Shown: positions 1 through 12,100 of the stretch, in pieces
Layout of the letters: each line of letters starts with the position of its first letter
Numbering within the stretch: position 1 is the first letter of the stretch
Source of the DNA: Acanthaster planci
Lineage: Eukaryota > Echinodermata > Asteroidea > Valvatida > Acanthasteridae
Direction of reading: 5' to 3'
Assembly: GCF_001949145.1 (NCBI RefSeq)
Contig: NW_019091519.1
Location: 78,655-142,654 of the forward strand
DNA length: 64,000 bases
Made by a program: the position numbers and the translations under genes
The notes under the pieces: generated by a model
Databases searched by the model: none
What the model was told of the DNA's origin: nothing
Seen by the model: only the letters and a program-made list of their open reading frames with translations

Positions 1-45
1 GTCCTTGTCATAGCTGTGACGGTACCACTCCTGTTCTTGGTCCAG

Positions 46-194
46 TTCTCCCCCAAGAGTGGCTACGTGAGAGGCGGCACCAACCTGACCATAACCGGTA
101 TCAACCTTGGACAGAAAGCGGAGGATATTCGCAGCGTGACTGTGGCGGGCACAGTCTGCACTATCGAACAGAGCGGCTATATTGTGGCAACACA
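46..194 (+). CDS. PLXNA: Plexin A exon: start of first visible IPT repeat
   Basis: The exon follows a pyrimidine-rich tract ending in CAG and stops at a GTAAGT donor. It enters in phase 0 and leaves two bases of a split glutamine codon. It encodes an IPT (immunoglobulin-like, plexin, transcription factor) strand pattern, [17 protein letters not shown], typical of the plexin ectodomain stalk. Confidence 0.88.
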
Positions 195-3100
195 GTAAGT
201 GTAACACTGTGCACTCATTCTGTACACTTTGTGCATTGTCCCCATTAAAGGCACCTTTCCGTAGTCACATTTTCAGTGCACTCACAGTCCTCGTGTCTCA
301 GTTATGGAGAGAGTTGTCCCTTGAAATGTATGTGAATGAAACATGGTAAATGGATGTGAAGATTGTGCACCTTGTAAATTTTACAGTGATAACGCCGGGT
401 CCTGTTCACCATACTGCCTCCAGTCTTTTTCATAACCTCAACTAGAAGTACCGGTAGACCGAGACCAGGACTCTGGTCTAGAACCCTGAAGTTTGAGCTG
501 TGTCTTTTCTTTTACTTCCCACACTCGTCCACCACCATGCAGAGTTGTATGCTACACCCAGGCCTCTGGTGAAAAGGAAGGAGAGATAGAGATTGTGATT
601 GGGAGCGGAAATCAGATGGACGCTGAAGAAACTGTCACGGCTCGATCTGAGGAACCATTCAGATATGTGGTAGGCACACGAGACAACTTGCAGGGAATGG
701 ACAGAATTGTACCTGTCTACCAATCATTAAGAACAAAGTGCCAGGATAAGTTGGCCCTCACTTCTCTAGACTGATGGAACAACCTTCTGCAGTCATTAAA
801 TGATTATGAAGAAAAGAAAAACTAGGCTCCTTTGGCTTCTTCTTGACAGAAAATGAAGTGCCTGTCTGATGACGTACATGTAGTGTGTGGAATTTGTGCA
901 TATTATGTAATTTAGATTTGTCACTGGTGCTTGTAATAATTGCTAAGGTTTTGAGTAGTGGTTTTAATAAATCGAAATTATGATAAAATGAAAGCCTTAT
1001 ACTGAGTTTTGTTTAAGCAAGCTGTTGTGTCACTCTGACTTAACTCTGCTCTGCTCTGTTGTATTTTTTGTGCAGAATTTGTATTTCTCAGTTTGATGCT
1101 TCCTAATTTGATTTTTTTCTTTGTCTTGTCAAGGTGCCAGAGCTGACAGCTGTTCAGCCGTCATTTGGCCCAGTGTCAGGAGGGACCAGTATTACCATCA
1201 CTGGCAATTATCTGGACGCTGGCCAAGATGTCATCACCGTGGTGGGTGGACCGGAATGCAAACTCATCAGGTGAGCACCGAGTATTCTGAACAGAAAGTG
1301 GTGGGAGTGCACTCCCCTTTAATGGTTGGCAGATCGTGAGAAAAAGCCAGTTCATGCAAAGCCACTTTCACCTGGATATCTAGCTTGCTACTGCTGAATT
1401 CAAAGTCGAATAACCATGGACACGAAAGATCACAGTGACAAGAGGGAATTCCTTTGTCATAGTTCAGTTGAATAACATGTGCCTTGTCCTGAGACTGAGA
1501 ACCTGACTTGTAAAACTTGCCTCATGAGGATATGGCTTGTGAGGATGTACCTTTTAGGGACATGACTCGTGATGACATTGCCTGTGAGGACATGACCTGT
1601 GAGGACATGAGCTTTTGAGGTGACATTCGTGGACATGACCTTTGAGGACATGACTTGTTAGGCTGTGTCCTTTAGGGACACAAACGTATATCTAATCGTG
1701 AAATTCCGTATTCCTTTCCACGCTCTCCCTGCACAGGCGATCATTAAACGAGTTGGTATGCAAGACGCCCAACAGCGCTGTGGGTATCAGTCAGGCCTCA
1801 GTACAAATGCTCTTTGATGGGGAGGCAAATGATGCCAGCCTTAATTTTGAATACAGGCAAGATCCTGCGATCACCGGTCTGAATCGATACAGAAGCATAA
1901 AAAGGCAAGTGATATTCACATTAAGTTTTTTCAAACTACAGGGAGGTAGGAAAAACATGAATCTTTGTGGAAGAGAAAAGCAAAAATCGGAAAAAAAGTT
2001 GTTCCCATATGAGGAAAGTGAAGAAAATTGATAATTTGCACCACTGTGTATTAGGACCAGATGTAAAGCCTCATATGTTTGATGACGTAAACAGGAAAGC
2101 ATTTTCTACATGTGGTTTTCAAACTAAGTTTCTAAACAGGACTTCTTTCACACACTTTTCATTGCCTATTAAGTAAATGGTACACGTAGCATTTAAAGCA
2201 GTAGGATCGTTAACTGGCACCGTGGGGTTCATCTCCTTTTACAGTGGTGGGTTGGATATCAAGGTGGAGGGGACCAACCTGGATGTGATACAGAACCCCG
2301 AAATACAGTTCACCATCAACAACAAGACCAAGTTGACTTTGGTAGGTACCCCAAGGTGGCAAGATTAGGGCTGTCTGCGAAGCTGTGGGGAGGTCTTACT
2401 CATAATTATAATGTGTCTCTTTGGCATTGGCTAAAGTCTGAAAGTGAATAGTGAGGAAGGGAGTTCGAATGACAAGTATTATGAACAGGCATACGCGACT
2501 CTGAGGAATTTCACCATCGTAGCTTCGGTATTACTATCTTCACAAAGACTGTCAGACATTTTAAAACTTGGTACTGATTTGGCTCAATTGCAACATTTCT
2601 TATTTGCACATCGTGACAAAATGAGGGACAGATACTGTGATACATGTACCTTACTAGACCTTTTATAAAATGTGCTCAGTACATTAGCAAAGTATTATTT
2701 GAAAATCTGAACGTTTGAGACCACTCATGAGGAGTTTGTTGGACCGATATAGCATTGCCACCAAAGTATGCTGAATATATTAACACTTTCCCATTGCAAC
2801 ATTGCCTCTCAGGCCTGCAACGTTCTCAGCCAGGCCGAAATGATCTGCCCCTCGCCGGACGTCAGCCCCTATGCCGTCCAGGCCGTGCCCAAGGCCAACT
2901 ACGGCTTTGTCCTGGACGGCGTCCAGAACTNTCACCTCCCTGAAGGACTTGACCACGGTCCAGCCCTTTAAGTTTTTCCCGGACCCCGTCTACTACAAGT
3001 TTGATGACCAGAAAAACATCCGGAAGTTGAAGCTTGATCAGACACTCATCCTGGAAATACAAGTGAGATTTCATAAACCAGTGCCCTATTAGTCGTACTG

Positions 3101-6100
3101 GCTTGTTAACTGTATTGTTTTTCAGTCCGTGCATTAATTGACACGCAGTTGAAGGAATCGTGGACTGAGTGCTACTACATGCTCTAGGCATGCTTGACTC
3201 ACAATACTTCATTTGTATATGCGCTTTTGCTGAGACTGCTTGTTTGAATTGATTTCTTCTGACAGATTCCAAATTCTTACCAATTTCATGGAAGAGCGTA
3301 GCAGAAAATGCTGCCTAGCAACAACTGTTTAACCCTAACCTTCTAAGGTGTATGTAAAATCGTATTCATAAATATCTCAGACAGTCTCCCTATTGAGCGA
3401 CGTGCAACGTGACCGTGCATTAATATTTGATAATGCCCGCTCCCTGCATACGAGATAGTTTAATCAATTCTGATTGGTTAAGAGTCTCTGTGCACGCAGC
3501 CTGCCATGCTGCCGCCAAGTCCATATAAAGAGATTCTATTGGACAGCTTGTTAAAGGAATATACCATAAAATGAACGGGGGTGTTCAGGAAAATGAAAGT
3601 AAAATTCTAATACAGAATCAGTGGAAATCCATCATATTATGACTTCTCTTGTCTCTGACTAAAATGGTATTTATGAATGAAAAGTAAATATGTGCTTGGC
3701 CGATCTTAAACTTACGTTTAAGATCGGCTCAGGAGACTGAACGCTGATAATGCCCTCGCCTGTGGCTTGGGCATTAGTCGCGTCCGTTCTCCTTAGCCGG
3801 TCTTAAAAGCACTTTTTTCCCCGGTGGATTTTGGACTGTTGGGGCCATGCTAAGCAAAAGTATGCAGGGAGCCAGTGACATTTTGTGAAAAATATGCAGG
3901 GAGCCAATGACATTGTGGCGAAAACTGCAGGGAACCAGCTCGGCAAGCAACCTGTGTAGTGAACTTTAAATGCAGTACTTCTTGTTGTAAGCAGACAAGT
4001 CCATTGAATTGGCCCGCGATGTGTTTAGCGGATAGTGGTATTTGAGTGTGCTGCAAAGTTTGATGTTTATGATTTTGCTATAATTGATCTGTCCTCCCGT
4101 CCAATTTGCTCCACCCAGGGTGAGAATCTGACCCTTACCTACAAGGAGGGGGATGTCAATGTGACCATTGGTGACGCAGTCTGCAAAGACGTGACCCTGA
4201 TTGCCACCACACTGACATGCTCCCCGCCAACTGAACAACCGCAGAGCAAGACGGGAGCAGAATTCCCTGAAGTCGTGGTAAGTTTTGTGGTTTCACACTG
4301 CTTTAGTCATCTGGAAACGAGTTCGGCTCAGTTAGTCCTGTTCTGTTTCGTGCAGTCTATCAGTCCTGGTCTTGTGTTTTTGCTCGCACTCTGTGCTGTC
4401 CTGCATTCTCTGTCTGGTTTGTGGCATTTTTCAATTTCAGCTGCGGTGATTTGTTCTTCCTCCATTCATTTGATGATAAAACATTCACGCGTGAAACCAT
4501 AGGGCAAAACATTAGGAGATCTCTCTTTGTAATAGGTTGTCTGGGCACTTATAGCAGGCAGCAGTACAGCAGTCACCTCTTAGAGCTATGAAACCTGAAC
4601 CAAGATACACAGAAGGTACACGGAAATGCAAGGTCAGCCAGTGTGATGAAAAGTACCAGCTGGTTACCTTGGCTGTGAGCTAGCGATCTCTTAGTCAACT
4701 TGGATAATGAATTTTAGCCTGATGGATCTTCTGATTGATACCAGTTGTACCAAATGCCCAGAAAAGCAGAAACAAAGGGTGCAAGTTTGTGTCAGTGTTC
4801 TGTCTCTTAGTTCAAGGATGAGGCTGCTGGTCCAACTGATGTATGTACCTAATTGGTCCCAGCGAAATCACCATCGCAAAAATAAAGATTCAAGCAAAAA
4901 AGACCGGACATCATTTCTTATTTTTGTATTCACGTCTGAATCCTTACACCTCTGAAATGAAAACTTCCTGGCATTAATTGGATATTCGGCCCTACTGAAA
5001 ACCCCCGGGTGATGCTGCATCTTTGACGACAAACTTACTTCATGCCACTGCCGATGTGTTGCATTGGTTTGTTTTCAGGTTTGGTTTCAGCCTTCAGTTG
5101 GTTCCTTGGCCTTTCACATTGCAGGTGTACCATGGCAACCGCAATTTCACCATCGGTCAGGTGGAGTATGTCGGAGAGGACTTCTCGGTCTACATCCTGA
5201 TTGGAGCAGCCGTCATCATCGTCATTTTGATCATCATAATCATCTTGTGCATTTCCTACCGCAAGGCCTTTGCCAATGACACCATCGTGAAGCAGATGGA
5301 GGCCCAACGAGACCAGCTGGAGCTGCAGGTGGCCCAGGAGTGCAAAGAAAGTAAGGCATGAAATAGGGCAGAGGGGTAATCCCCCCCAACAAGTCCAAGC
5401 CCTGTACACACACTAGCCTATTGTTACTTGACACATCCCCCCTAGATGTCTGAAAAGAATTCCTGAGATACCAGTATAACAATGACTGACACAAAGGCGG
5501 GGGGGTCTCTCTGTCCCATAGTTTGCATCAAATGGGATCAGTCTGGGGACCACAATTAACCCCTTCGCGACGGATGACGGTAAAAGCCGTCGTAAAAATT
5601 GAGATCCTCAGCCCACTTTTCAGCTCTTGTATATATGGTAATTGGTCTTTGTGTGTAGCCCAGAAATGAAAAGACCGAATTTGCATCATGATCACCAGCT
5701 TCACAATAGTCCCCACTTTGAAAAGAGGCAGTGGGAATGTAGAAGCGTGAGTAGAGCTGCATGCCACCGTACCGCCTTTTTACTGTGTAATTCAAAGCAT
5801 GCAGAGGACACAGGGCCACAAACCGGGAATTTGCGGTTTGGCAGGTGGCCTTCGTGGCCAGGCGAGGCTGGAATTCTCGGAGCCGGCTTTCAGAAAAAAG
5901 TTCCCGTCGTCAAGGGGCTAAAAGATGAGCTGGGATAGCCTTGAACCTTTGAGACTTTAGTGTAAATGACTTAGAATTGTGTTGGCTTTGGCACGGTCAG
6001 GGTTTTCATTGAGCTCCGGTGCGGTAATGCAAAAGTGGTGGGCTCACATCCTGTGCGCATTAAATTTCCTCTCCCCGTTGACAGTTTGTGCCAATTTTTT

Positions 6101-9100
6101 GCGGCATTTTCGTGGAGAGCACTTTTTAACACATTTTGGGGGTGTCTGATCATATTGGCGATTGACAGGTTAAACCATCAAACTTCCAATTTGTTTAAAC
6201 ATGAGGAGCTTTGTTCAAAGGTAATCTTATGCGTTAGGTCAGATTACTGTGAAGTAATCCTGGTGTCAAGGGATTTCAAGTGTCTTTGGTTTTTGTATTC
6301 CATAGCCCATCGTTGATGTCGTTATTTATTGTCCTCGTCTCTAGCCTTTGCCGAGCTGCAGACAGACATGACGATCCTTACCGGTGATCTGGAGGCTATA
6401 CCTTACCGAGAGTACCACTTGTACTGTGTCAGGACGCTCTTCCCCGACCAGCCCAACCACTGCGTGCTGAGGGAGCTGGCAGTAAGTACAAGAACAGCAG
6501 ACAAATTATCTGTCTGTCTAAAACAATCGAGATACATGCAGCTGTGGGCTAGTACAGGGTGTCCCTTCCCTGTTTGTGTCGACCTGCTGCCTAGGGATGC
6601 TGGGGTTGATGGGGCTGCCGAAACGAGATCCTTAATGGAGGACTGTGCAGTTTATGGCAAGTTGGAGCAATGACTACGGTTAACCGTAGTTCGACCAGCG
6701 TCACCTGAACAATGAACGGTTTGGGCCATCTAGTTGGGCCATTCGGAACCAGGCCCCTGGTGCGTAGTTGCAGCATCGGTTATCAGTTAGCGATTTCGTG
6801 TATCAGTGCAGAGGGAACCAGTCCTGCAAAAATAGTTTGATGAGATGCCACTGACAATGAACTCGGCAAGAGTTGTAGCCAAATGCAAAATATGAGTGAT
6901 GAGATTTGAGACTTCACAAAATGGTTTGACTAGAGCCATTCGAGTGTTATTGTATTGTGCGTGTGCATTGTTTAAATAGCAGTTAACCATTGGTCAAACA
7001 ATAGTTTTCACCAGAACTTGCCCTTTGGTGTCCCGGGCAGAGATATGGCCTAATTTTTATTTCTGCTTCAAATAATGGGATAAACTATGACAAACGCCTG
7101 TTTACCGTAGTCCTTTTTTGAAAAGCTGTTGACTTGTGATTTAGCCATTAGTTAGATGCTATGATGAACTTATATCTTGGGTTGTTGCTCCCCCAACCCT
7201 ACCTCCTTTCAATCCCTCTACCCCCTTCCCTTCCACCCCGATAGCTTGCAGGGGCCAGCAAGAGCCGTATCGAGCAGGGCCTGGTCCAGTTTGAGCAGCT
7301 GGTCAACAACAAGCCCTTCCTGCTGACTTTCATCCGGACGCTTGAGGCCCAGAAGGGCTTCACCCAGAAGGACAAGAGCAACGTGGCCTCCCTGATCATG
7401 GTGGCCCTGCAGGGCAAGATGGACTACTCCACGGCCATCCTGAAGGTGCTTCTCAAGGACCTGATTGAGAAGCACGTGGAGAAGGACCGCGCCCGCCTCC
7501 TCATGAGGAGGTCAGTGGGTTTTGGGTTTTTGTTGTCGTGCTGGGTTTGCTTGCATTGTCTTGTCATGTGTTGTTCTGCCTCTGTGTGTTTGTCTACCTC
7601 CTTGTTTGTGTTGTCTTTACATTTTCGGTCATTTTGTCCCCAGAAATGAGAATGTTAAAGCCCTTCCCCACTAGCGGCAAACTGCGTCGGATGTATTTGT
7701 ATGATAGCAGTTTGTTTGGTCAGACATTAGAAATGGTTTCAGCTATCTAGGAGTAAACAGGTTTACAGGCTTGCATGAGGGCTACAGTGTTTATATGTTG
7801 CATATTCCTGAGATTTCTGGTTACGTATTCACGACGTTACCTTGTTGCATATTCATGCTGGTCTCTCGCTGCATATTCATGAACGTCTCTGTATACATAC
7901 TGCATTCTGCACAAAGTAATCACAATTGTGTGAGTGCGGTAAGATGTGTTACATGTCTGATAAAATAATTCACTAGAGCCTACACCAGGAGCTTTTTTTG
8001 TGTTTTGAAGTTTGTTAACCAAGTTTATTTGAACAAACAGTTGGAGTCTGCCTCTTTTCAAGTGTACCCTGAATACTTTGGCTTGGTGAACTGCAAGTCT
8101 CAAAAGGTTCCCAAGAATGGATGGAGAGCCAGTTGGTAACTGTATGAATATTGGTCCAATCAGAGACAACCAATTTCCGAGTACCCACTGACTAGTTGCT
8201 AACTACAGGCTGAGGCACAAAGTATGAATCGTCCCTTCCAACTGTTAGTTGAAAAGTTCCCCCTGCTGAGTTGAAGAACTTTCAACTTACCCGGAGGTTT
8301 TTATGAAACAGATGGTTGATAAATGCTGTAATCCGTTTTTGTTCTGGCTTCTTCGGACACTACATTCACGAAAGGGGAAAAGTCATCGCACAAAAACATT
8401 CAAAAGACATTGAAGTAGTTTGGAATTCATTTGTTAAGCAAGCTTGTGAAATTCTCACGTGACCCTGGATAAGACTATACATAGCATTAGATGTTAACTT
8501 TACATTAACCCTACCCCCCCCCAAGGGTTGTTGGCCCTAACCTTCCCCATTCACACAAAGTTAAACATCCATATGGGACTTTGTGCACTGAGGCTGTTGG
8601 ACTTTGTTTTTCTGAGGTATACCAAACCCGATGCAAAAGCCAGCTGTTATGGGCCTACCAGACCTATCCCCACAGAATTAAACACTTTACTAGTGTTTAT
8701 TTCTGCGTGGTTGGGGAAGGTTAGGGTTGATGAAGGAAAACTTAGCGTTCAAATGTACATTTGTCAATGCAAAATGCCATCAGCAGGTACAGTGCATGAT
8801 GAAATATTTACGAAATGTCCTTTATTGTCCAGAGCGTACTTATTTCACTAATTTACTAATATGTACAAATTTAAGACTTCACTGAAAATGTTAAAAGAGA
8901 TGTATTACAATATCTACAGCGATAATGAATGGGTTAGTAGATACTACAAGCACATGGCTACATTGCCTTCAGGAGTGGAATTAAAGGGAAGTGTTACGAT
9001 TCTGTGGTAAGTAGGTGGTCCAAGGTTGTGCACATAATGTTGCAATACACAATTTGATTAACTAACGTGCCTTAACTAATGTATACTAATAAGCATTGCA

Positions 9101-12100
9101 TTTCAGTATGAGAAGAGGTAAAGTTCTTAAATGAAAGAATCTGCTAGGTTGATAAAAATTCCTTACAAGCACTGGCTTCAAACTATCAGAAGTTTAATTT
9201 TCGAGTGTAACAATTCTGAACGTGCTCGTCTTCTTTCGTTGATGAGACCCAAAGTTTACCATTTTTACAATGGCTCCAATTTTTTGAAGTCCCTCCAAAA
9301 GGGTTTATAGACTAATTTGGCAATCAGAAGAAGCCATTTACTAGTGTGGCACCACACTCATTGACAGATAATAAAGGCACCCAACATGCATCATCAACTA
9401 ATAGGATGTTGTGATGCCTAAATGCACGTGGGCATCCAGTTTGAAGAGTCTGGTGCCACCGCAGTATTAGCATTTCCCCAGATTAGACTGTGAAATTGGA
9501 TGTAATTTATCAAGTTCTGCTGCTGTACTTTCTCTTACCTACATGTGTGCCGAATTTCATGCCTCTAATTTGACCCCTTTTGGTAAACAGACTGCCTTTG
9601 CATGATTTTTTTTTTGGAATGATGCCGGCATCTGTCATCTTTCCGAAGATCACCTGTTCAACATTTCCTGAAGTTGTAGAGCAGGATATTCCCTCTTGGC
9701 ACGCTTGAGCCACCTCTTGAAAGGTCACCCCGGTGATTCCTTCAATGAAATACAACATTTCCATCCCAACAGCACTTATTCTGCGCAGGATGATGTATGT
9801 TGGTGGAAATTCAACACCGAGTGTAGAATTAACACCCCTGACCTAAAGCCAACTCAATGTCAATGACTGAGTACAGTATCCGCTGCTGCATTAGATTCAA
9901 GCCAACCACCCGATCCTGGCAAACTCTGTGGTTGAATGATTTAAGATGTTTGCTCCAGTATTAAAGCATGATGTTGTGGGTTCGATTCCCACTCGTGCAA
10001 GCTTCCTTTTTTTTTTCTTTGTTTTTTTGGGGGGGTGTCACTCTTGAATCACACTGAGAATACAGTGCAATTGTAAGCATGGATGTGAGGACAAAATCCA
10101 GAATGAAATTGACATTCCAACACCAAACCAAATTACCGTGCAGTATCACTGCACCTATCTTGTAGCTCGGAAGGGCGTACAAAACTGTACAGTTCCAATT
10201 CAAACAGAACGTGAATCTAACTCAGGGGCGTGCACATTTTAGACAGTGTCTAAGATGTATACCGGCTACTTCTGATTATCAATCTTGAAAGCAATGCTAC
10301 TGATTAAGTTGAGAGATAGTCAATGTCAGACTGGAGAGCACTGGCTCAGTGCTATAGAGTACTGAAGTGAATACGTCACGCGCAGATTTAGTGTGTAAAA
10401 GGCATTGGCGCGAGAACCAGCATGTGAACCAACACGCGCGCGCACTCCATTCGTTTGCACTGCACTTTCTGGTTCACAGTGACGTCACACTTCAGTACTT
10501 TATGGATGTTTCAGTTTTTGTTTTGTTCATTTATATTCCCAAATCACATGCAACTTTCCAATTACGCATTCCAAATTTTCATATTTTGACGGTTATATTT
10601 TGCCAAGATGTAGATGTCACCATTTTGAAAATAATCAAGTAATATGGTGATCACCAAGTGGACTTGGTTTTTGCCGCAATTTGCTTCTTTTGGAATTCCA
10701 GTGGCAGGGATAACTTGAATCAGTTCCCTCAAATCTTTTTGAATTATACAAGGCTCTGTGCTGGTGACTTTGAAATTTCTACTTATTCCTTGTGGCAGCC
10801 GAATTTCAGTTTGTTTTGAGTTCAGACCAGATCATTTTTCTTTGTTTAGTCAGTCATACACGTATGGCTGCTGAATATGTGAAAAAAATGGACAGATGCT
10901 TTTCATATCTGGAGCTAGCATTTTTTGTTTGAAGATTGAACTCTGTTTACTATTTAGAATTGTCAAGTTCCTTCAAAAGGGTGGATGGCTTGTATAGTAT
11001 GCCAGGGTTAGTTTAACCCCTTCGCGCCGGGAGACGGTAAGAGCCGCCCTAAAAATTGAGATCCTCAGCCTGCCTTTCAGGTGAAAGAAGGCAGACCCTG
11101 GCTCTTGTATATATGATGATTGGCTTTTGTGTGTAGCCCAGAAATGAAAAGACCGATTTTGCATCATAATCACCAGCTTCACAATAGTTCCCACTATGAA
11201 AAGAGGCAACTGGAATGGTGGAAGCGTGAGTAGAGCTGCATGCCACCAAACAATCAGACTTTTCACAGTGTAATTCAAAGTGTGCAGAGCACGCAGGGCC
11301 ACAAACCGAGAATTTGCGGTTTGGCAGGTGGCCTTCGTGGCCAAGCGAGGCTGGAATTCTCATAGTCAGCTTTCGGACAAAAATTCCCGTCATCAAGAGG
11401 TTAAGGCTATGTCCAAATTAAGTATGCTAGGGCTGTAGCTGCAGTTTTGGCCATTGATGCACTGTGGTGAATAGCCACAGCCTGTAGACAATGATACCGA
11501 TTTTGGATGTGGTTTTTAGCAATTTACTCCAACATTCTGCACAATTAAAGATTCAAGCCTCATTGAATGGTGTGTCCTGTGACCTCCCAAAATCCAGTGA
11601 CTTCCCAAAGTTGATGTTCTCTGTACAGGATGCATTTTCTTGGCCCAATTTCTTATGAGCCGACACTGCTGAACAAAACTTTGTGCCCAGCAGAAAAAAG
11701 CAGAGAACCAGTGTCAGGCCGTATACATTGCATGACAATTTGGCTGGTAACCAGTTTTTGCTAAGCAAATGTTTTCTATGCTTAACAAATTTCTGTGCTC
11801 AGGTTCTGTGTAATAGCGATCTCTTTATGTCTCCTTCCAGGAACGAGTCGGTCGCTGAGAAGATGGTCAGCAACTGGCTGTCTTTCCTGCTGTACAACTT
11901 CATCCGGGAGACGGCTGGCGAGCCGCTCTTTAAGCTTTTCTACGCCATCAAGCAGCAGATGGAGAAGGGGCCCGTAGATGCCATCACTGGAGAGGCCCGC
12001 TACGGGCTGAGCGAGGTCAAGGTCATCCGACAGCAAATCAACTACACGCTCATGGTGAGGCTGCTGTGAGATTGATCACGTCTGGATGACCCTCCAAATC

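Larger units (their letters stand above)
7511..11840. other. Largest plexin intron, rich in small transposons
   Basis: This 4.3-kb intron holds family B copy 1, a tRNA-like B-box segment, family C and family A copy 2, each listed separately. A short imperfect repeat of GCATATTCATG lies near its start (about 7795-7885). I find no exon in it: the flanking exons join directly through a split arginine codon. Confidence 0.6.

Noticed and set aside
6000-6170. Possible SINE with a degenerate B box (GGGCTCACATCC)
   Set aside because: The motif departs from the B-box consensus, and no A box or tail could be identified.
7252-7510. Alternative plexin exon start after the CAG at 7249-7251
   Set aside because: It would break the phase with the preceding exon, whereas the TAG acceptor at 7242-7244 keeps it.
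8503-8733. Telomere-like TAACCC/TTAGGGT strings
   Set aside because: Only one or two units each, located at the inverted ends of family B elements.
9952-10003. Functional tRNA gene
   Set aside because: A T-arm is present, but no matching acceptor stem, D-arm or anticodon arm could be drawn.
10973-11396. Overlapping 115-123-codon open frames on the minus strand
   Set aside because: They lie wholly in a family A inverted-repeat element and no known protein is recognised. Treated as part of the element.
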